A program made the translations under genes and the position numbers. A stretch of DNA of 5,735 bases from Planctomycetota bacterium (GTDB lineage: Bacteria; Planctomycetota; Phycisphaerae; WQYP01). The stretch spans positions 1 to 5,735 of the forward strand of contig JAKAYZ010000192.1 of the NCBI GenBank assembly GCA_021816165.1, in the 5' to 3' direction. Below are positions 4,595 through 5,735 of this stretch, piece after piece. Under the pieces are notes generated by a model. It searched no databases. It saw only the letters and a program-made list of their open reading frames with translations, and had not been told where the DNA came from. Positions within the stretch are counted from its first letter, which is position 1. Every line of letters starts with the position of its first letter.

Positions 4595-5735
4595 TCAATA
4601 ATGCATATCCGTTATTTGACGGGGCGCAAAGCTGGCACGAAGGGCGTTAAGCACCACTATCACGTCAATGGCCTCTTGGATAATAGCGCCAGCCACAGGC
4701 GTCAAGAACCCGGCCGCCGCAAAAGCCACTGCGCCCAGTGATAAGATAATCCCCCCTAGTGCCGATTGCAGTGCTATGCGCCGCAGTCGCTTTGCTATGT
4801 GCAAAAACTCATCCACTCGGTGCATGGAAGAATCGAGTATCACGGCTGCGGCAGCTTCCGAGGTAACGTCTGACGTTTTGCCAAACGCGATGCCCACCGT
4901 CGCCGCCAGCAGCGCCGGTGCGTCGTTAATGCCATCGCCCAAGTATGCGGTGCGGCGCAGAGACGTTTCGGCTTTTACGATGGCCAGTTTTTCTTCGGGT
5001 GTCTTTTCGGAATAAATAATATCAATGCCTACACGCCTGGCCACATCATGTGCTTCGGCGGCGCGGTCGCCGGTAAGGAGAATCCTTCGGTCAATGTTGT
5101 GCCTGAGTCCAAGGTGCTGCATAAATTTTGTAACTTCAGCGCGTGGTTCATCCCTGAATTGCAAGACCGCGGCATATTTGCCATCGAGTAGAACCACGCA
5201 CTCCAGACCAACCGCTGTTGGCGGCAGCTTCGCAGCCATCGTTGCCGACAGACTTTTACGGCAAGTAATTTCAACGCGCCGACCGGCGACAGTGCCCAGC
5301 AGGCCATGGCCCGGTGGCTCGCGCACATCATCCGCGGGCAGAAGTTCACTGCGGAGAGATTCCCATGAGGCTAATATGGCCCGCGCCAGCGGATGCTTAG
5401 AGTATTGCTCCACGCTCGCGGCATATCGCAGGACGTCAGCGGGTGAGATATCCTCCGCTGCAATTACGCCAGTAAGGCGCGGTTCGCCATAAGTGAGCGT
5501 GCCGGTTTTATCAAAAAAGAACGTTTGGCACGTTGGCAGTTGCTCCAGCACGGCCGGGTCTTTGACAATAATGCTGCGCCGCGCGGCGAGAGAAATCGCG
5601 CCGATAATTGCTACGGGAATGGCAATAAGCAGGGGGCAGGGTGTGGCAACAACCAACACCGCCAAAAATCGCACTGGATCGTGCGATGCAATGCCCGCCA
5701 CCAGCGCAATCAGAACCGCTACCGGAGTGTACAAA
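4595..5735 (-). CDS. Heavy-metal P1B-type ATPase, C-terminal part (runs off the right edge)
   Basis: A membrane pump that moves a transition metal across the cytoplasmic membrane using ATP. The visible 379 codons cover the C-terminal half; the rest is beyond the window. The TTG at 5734 is an internal codon, not a start. Numbering from it: a membrane segment at 3-16; a second with TPCPL (31-35) as the metal-binding motif; DKTGTLT with the phosphorylated Asp75; His114-Pro115 of the HP motif that is diagnostic of P1B pumps; PGHGLLG (141-147) of the nucleotide site; TGD (221-223); GDGINDAPAL (266-275). Two final membrane helices follow, the last containing IIQEAIDVIVVLNALR. TPC in place of CPC, SPC or CPH points to the P1B-5 group, in which a few members are linked to nickel and iron. 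The substrate here is not provable. No metal regulator is visible. Confidence 0.9.
   Translation of the reverse strand, partial: LYTPVAVLIALVAGIASHDPVRFLAVLVVATPCPLLIAIPVAIIGAISLAARRSIIVKDPAVLEQLPTCQTFFFDKTGTLTYGEPRLTGVIAAEDISPADVLRYAASVEQYSKHPLARAILASWESLRSELLPADDVREPPGHGLLGTVAGRRVEITCRKSLSATMAAKLPPTAVGLECVVLLDGKYAAVLQFRDEPRAEVTKFMQHLGLRHNIDRRILLTGDRAAEAHDVARRVGIDIIYSEKTPEEKLAIVKAETSLRRTAYLGDGINDAPALLAATVGIAFGKTSDVTSEAAAAVILDSSMHRVDEFLHIAKRLRRIALQSALGGIILSLGAVAFAAAGFLTPVAGAIIQEAIDVIVVLNALRASFAPRQITDMHY

Noticed and set aside
4571..4612. Possible terminator (AGGC/GCCT) just after the ATPase gene
   Set aside because: The stem is only four base pairs and has no T tract on the minus strand.
1..5735. 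CRISPR arrays, insertion sequences, rRNA, tRNA or a new multi-gene defence system
   Set aside because: No spaced direct repeats, terminal inverted repeats with a transposase, RNA signatures or functionally linked unknown gene clusters were seen. The only hint of a lost system is the helicase relic reported separately.

Overview
The window is from a bacterial chromosome of moderate GC content. Every intact gene lies on the minus strand, so the order of reading is right to left. No phylogenetic marker is present. The gene mix (a secreted DUF3472 protein, a YmdB-family phosphodiesterase with an Asp in its GNH-type motif, a zinc-ribbon membrane protein and very short predicted leaders) would suit the Planctomycetota or a related environmental lineage. 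That is a weak inference, not an identification.

Layout from right to left: (1) 5735-4595, the C-terminal part of a heavy-metal P1B-type ATPase with a TPCPL membrane motif, running off the right edge. (2) 4594-4311, a gap without an intact gene. On the plus strand it carries a short, stop-interrupted piece resembling the last helicase motif of SNF2-type helicases. (3) 4310-3405, a secreted DUF3472 protein. (4) 3404-3013, a gap of 392 bases with no recognisable gene, apart from a near-perfect Shine-Dalgarno at its end. (5) 3012-2575, a small membrane protein with two zinc-ribbon knuckles. (6) 2490-1654, a YmdB/TIGR00282-type metallophosphodiesterase. (7) 1516-182, a DEAD-box-family RNA helicase whose motif II reads DEVD. 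Its start is placed at a TTG codon because a ribosome binding site and a promoter lie inside the longer ATG-initiated frame. (8) 59-1, the first 19 codons of homoserine dehydrogenase, running off the left edge.

The genes share an orientation but do not form an obvious single pathway. Metal export, an extracytoplasmic DUF3472 protein, RNA/nucleotide turnover (YmdB and the helicase) and threonine/methionine biosynthesis (Hom) look like independent housekeeping or accessory functions. The zinc-ribbon gene and ymdB may be co-transcribed (84-base gap), although ymdB also has a promoter-like sequence. The helicase probably has its own promoter.

I found no RNA gene, CRISPR array, insertion sequence or convincing intrinsic terminator, and no coherent new multi-gene system. 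The points most worth a second look are the SNF2 helicase relic on the opposite strand, the DEVD helicase, the Asn-to-Asp change in the YmdB metal site and the TPCPL ATPase.
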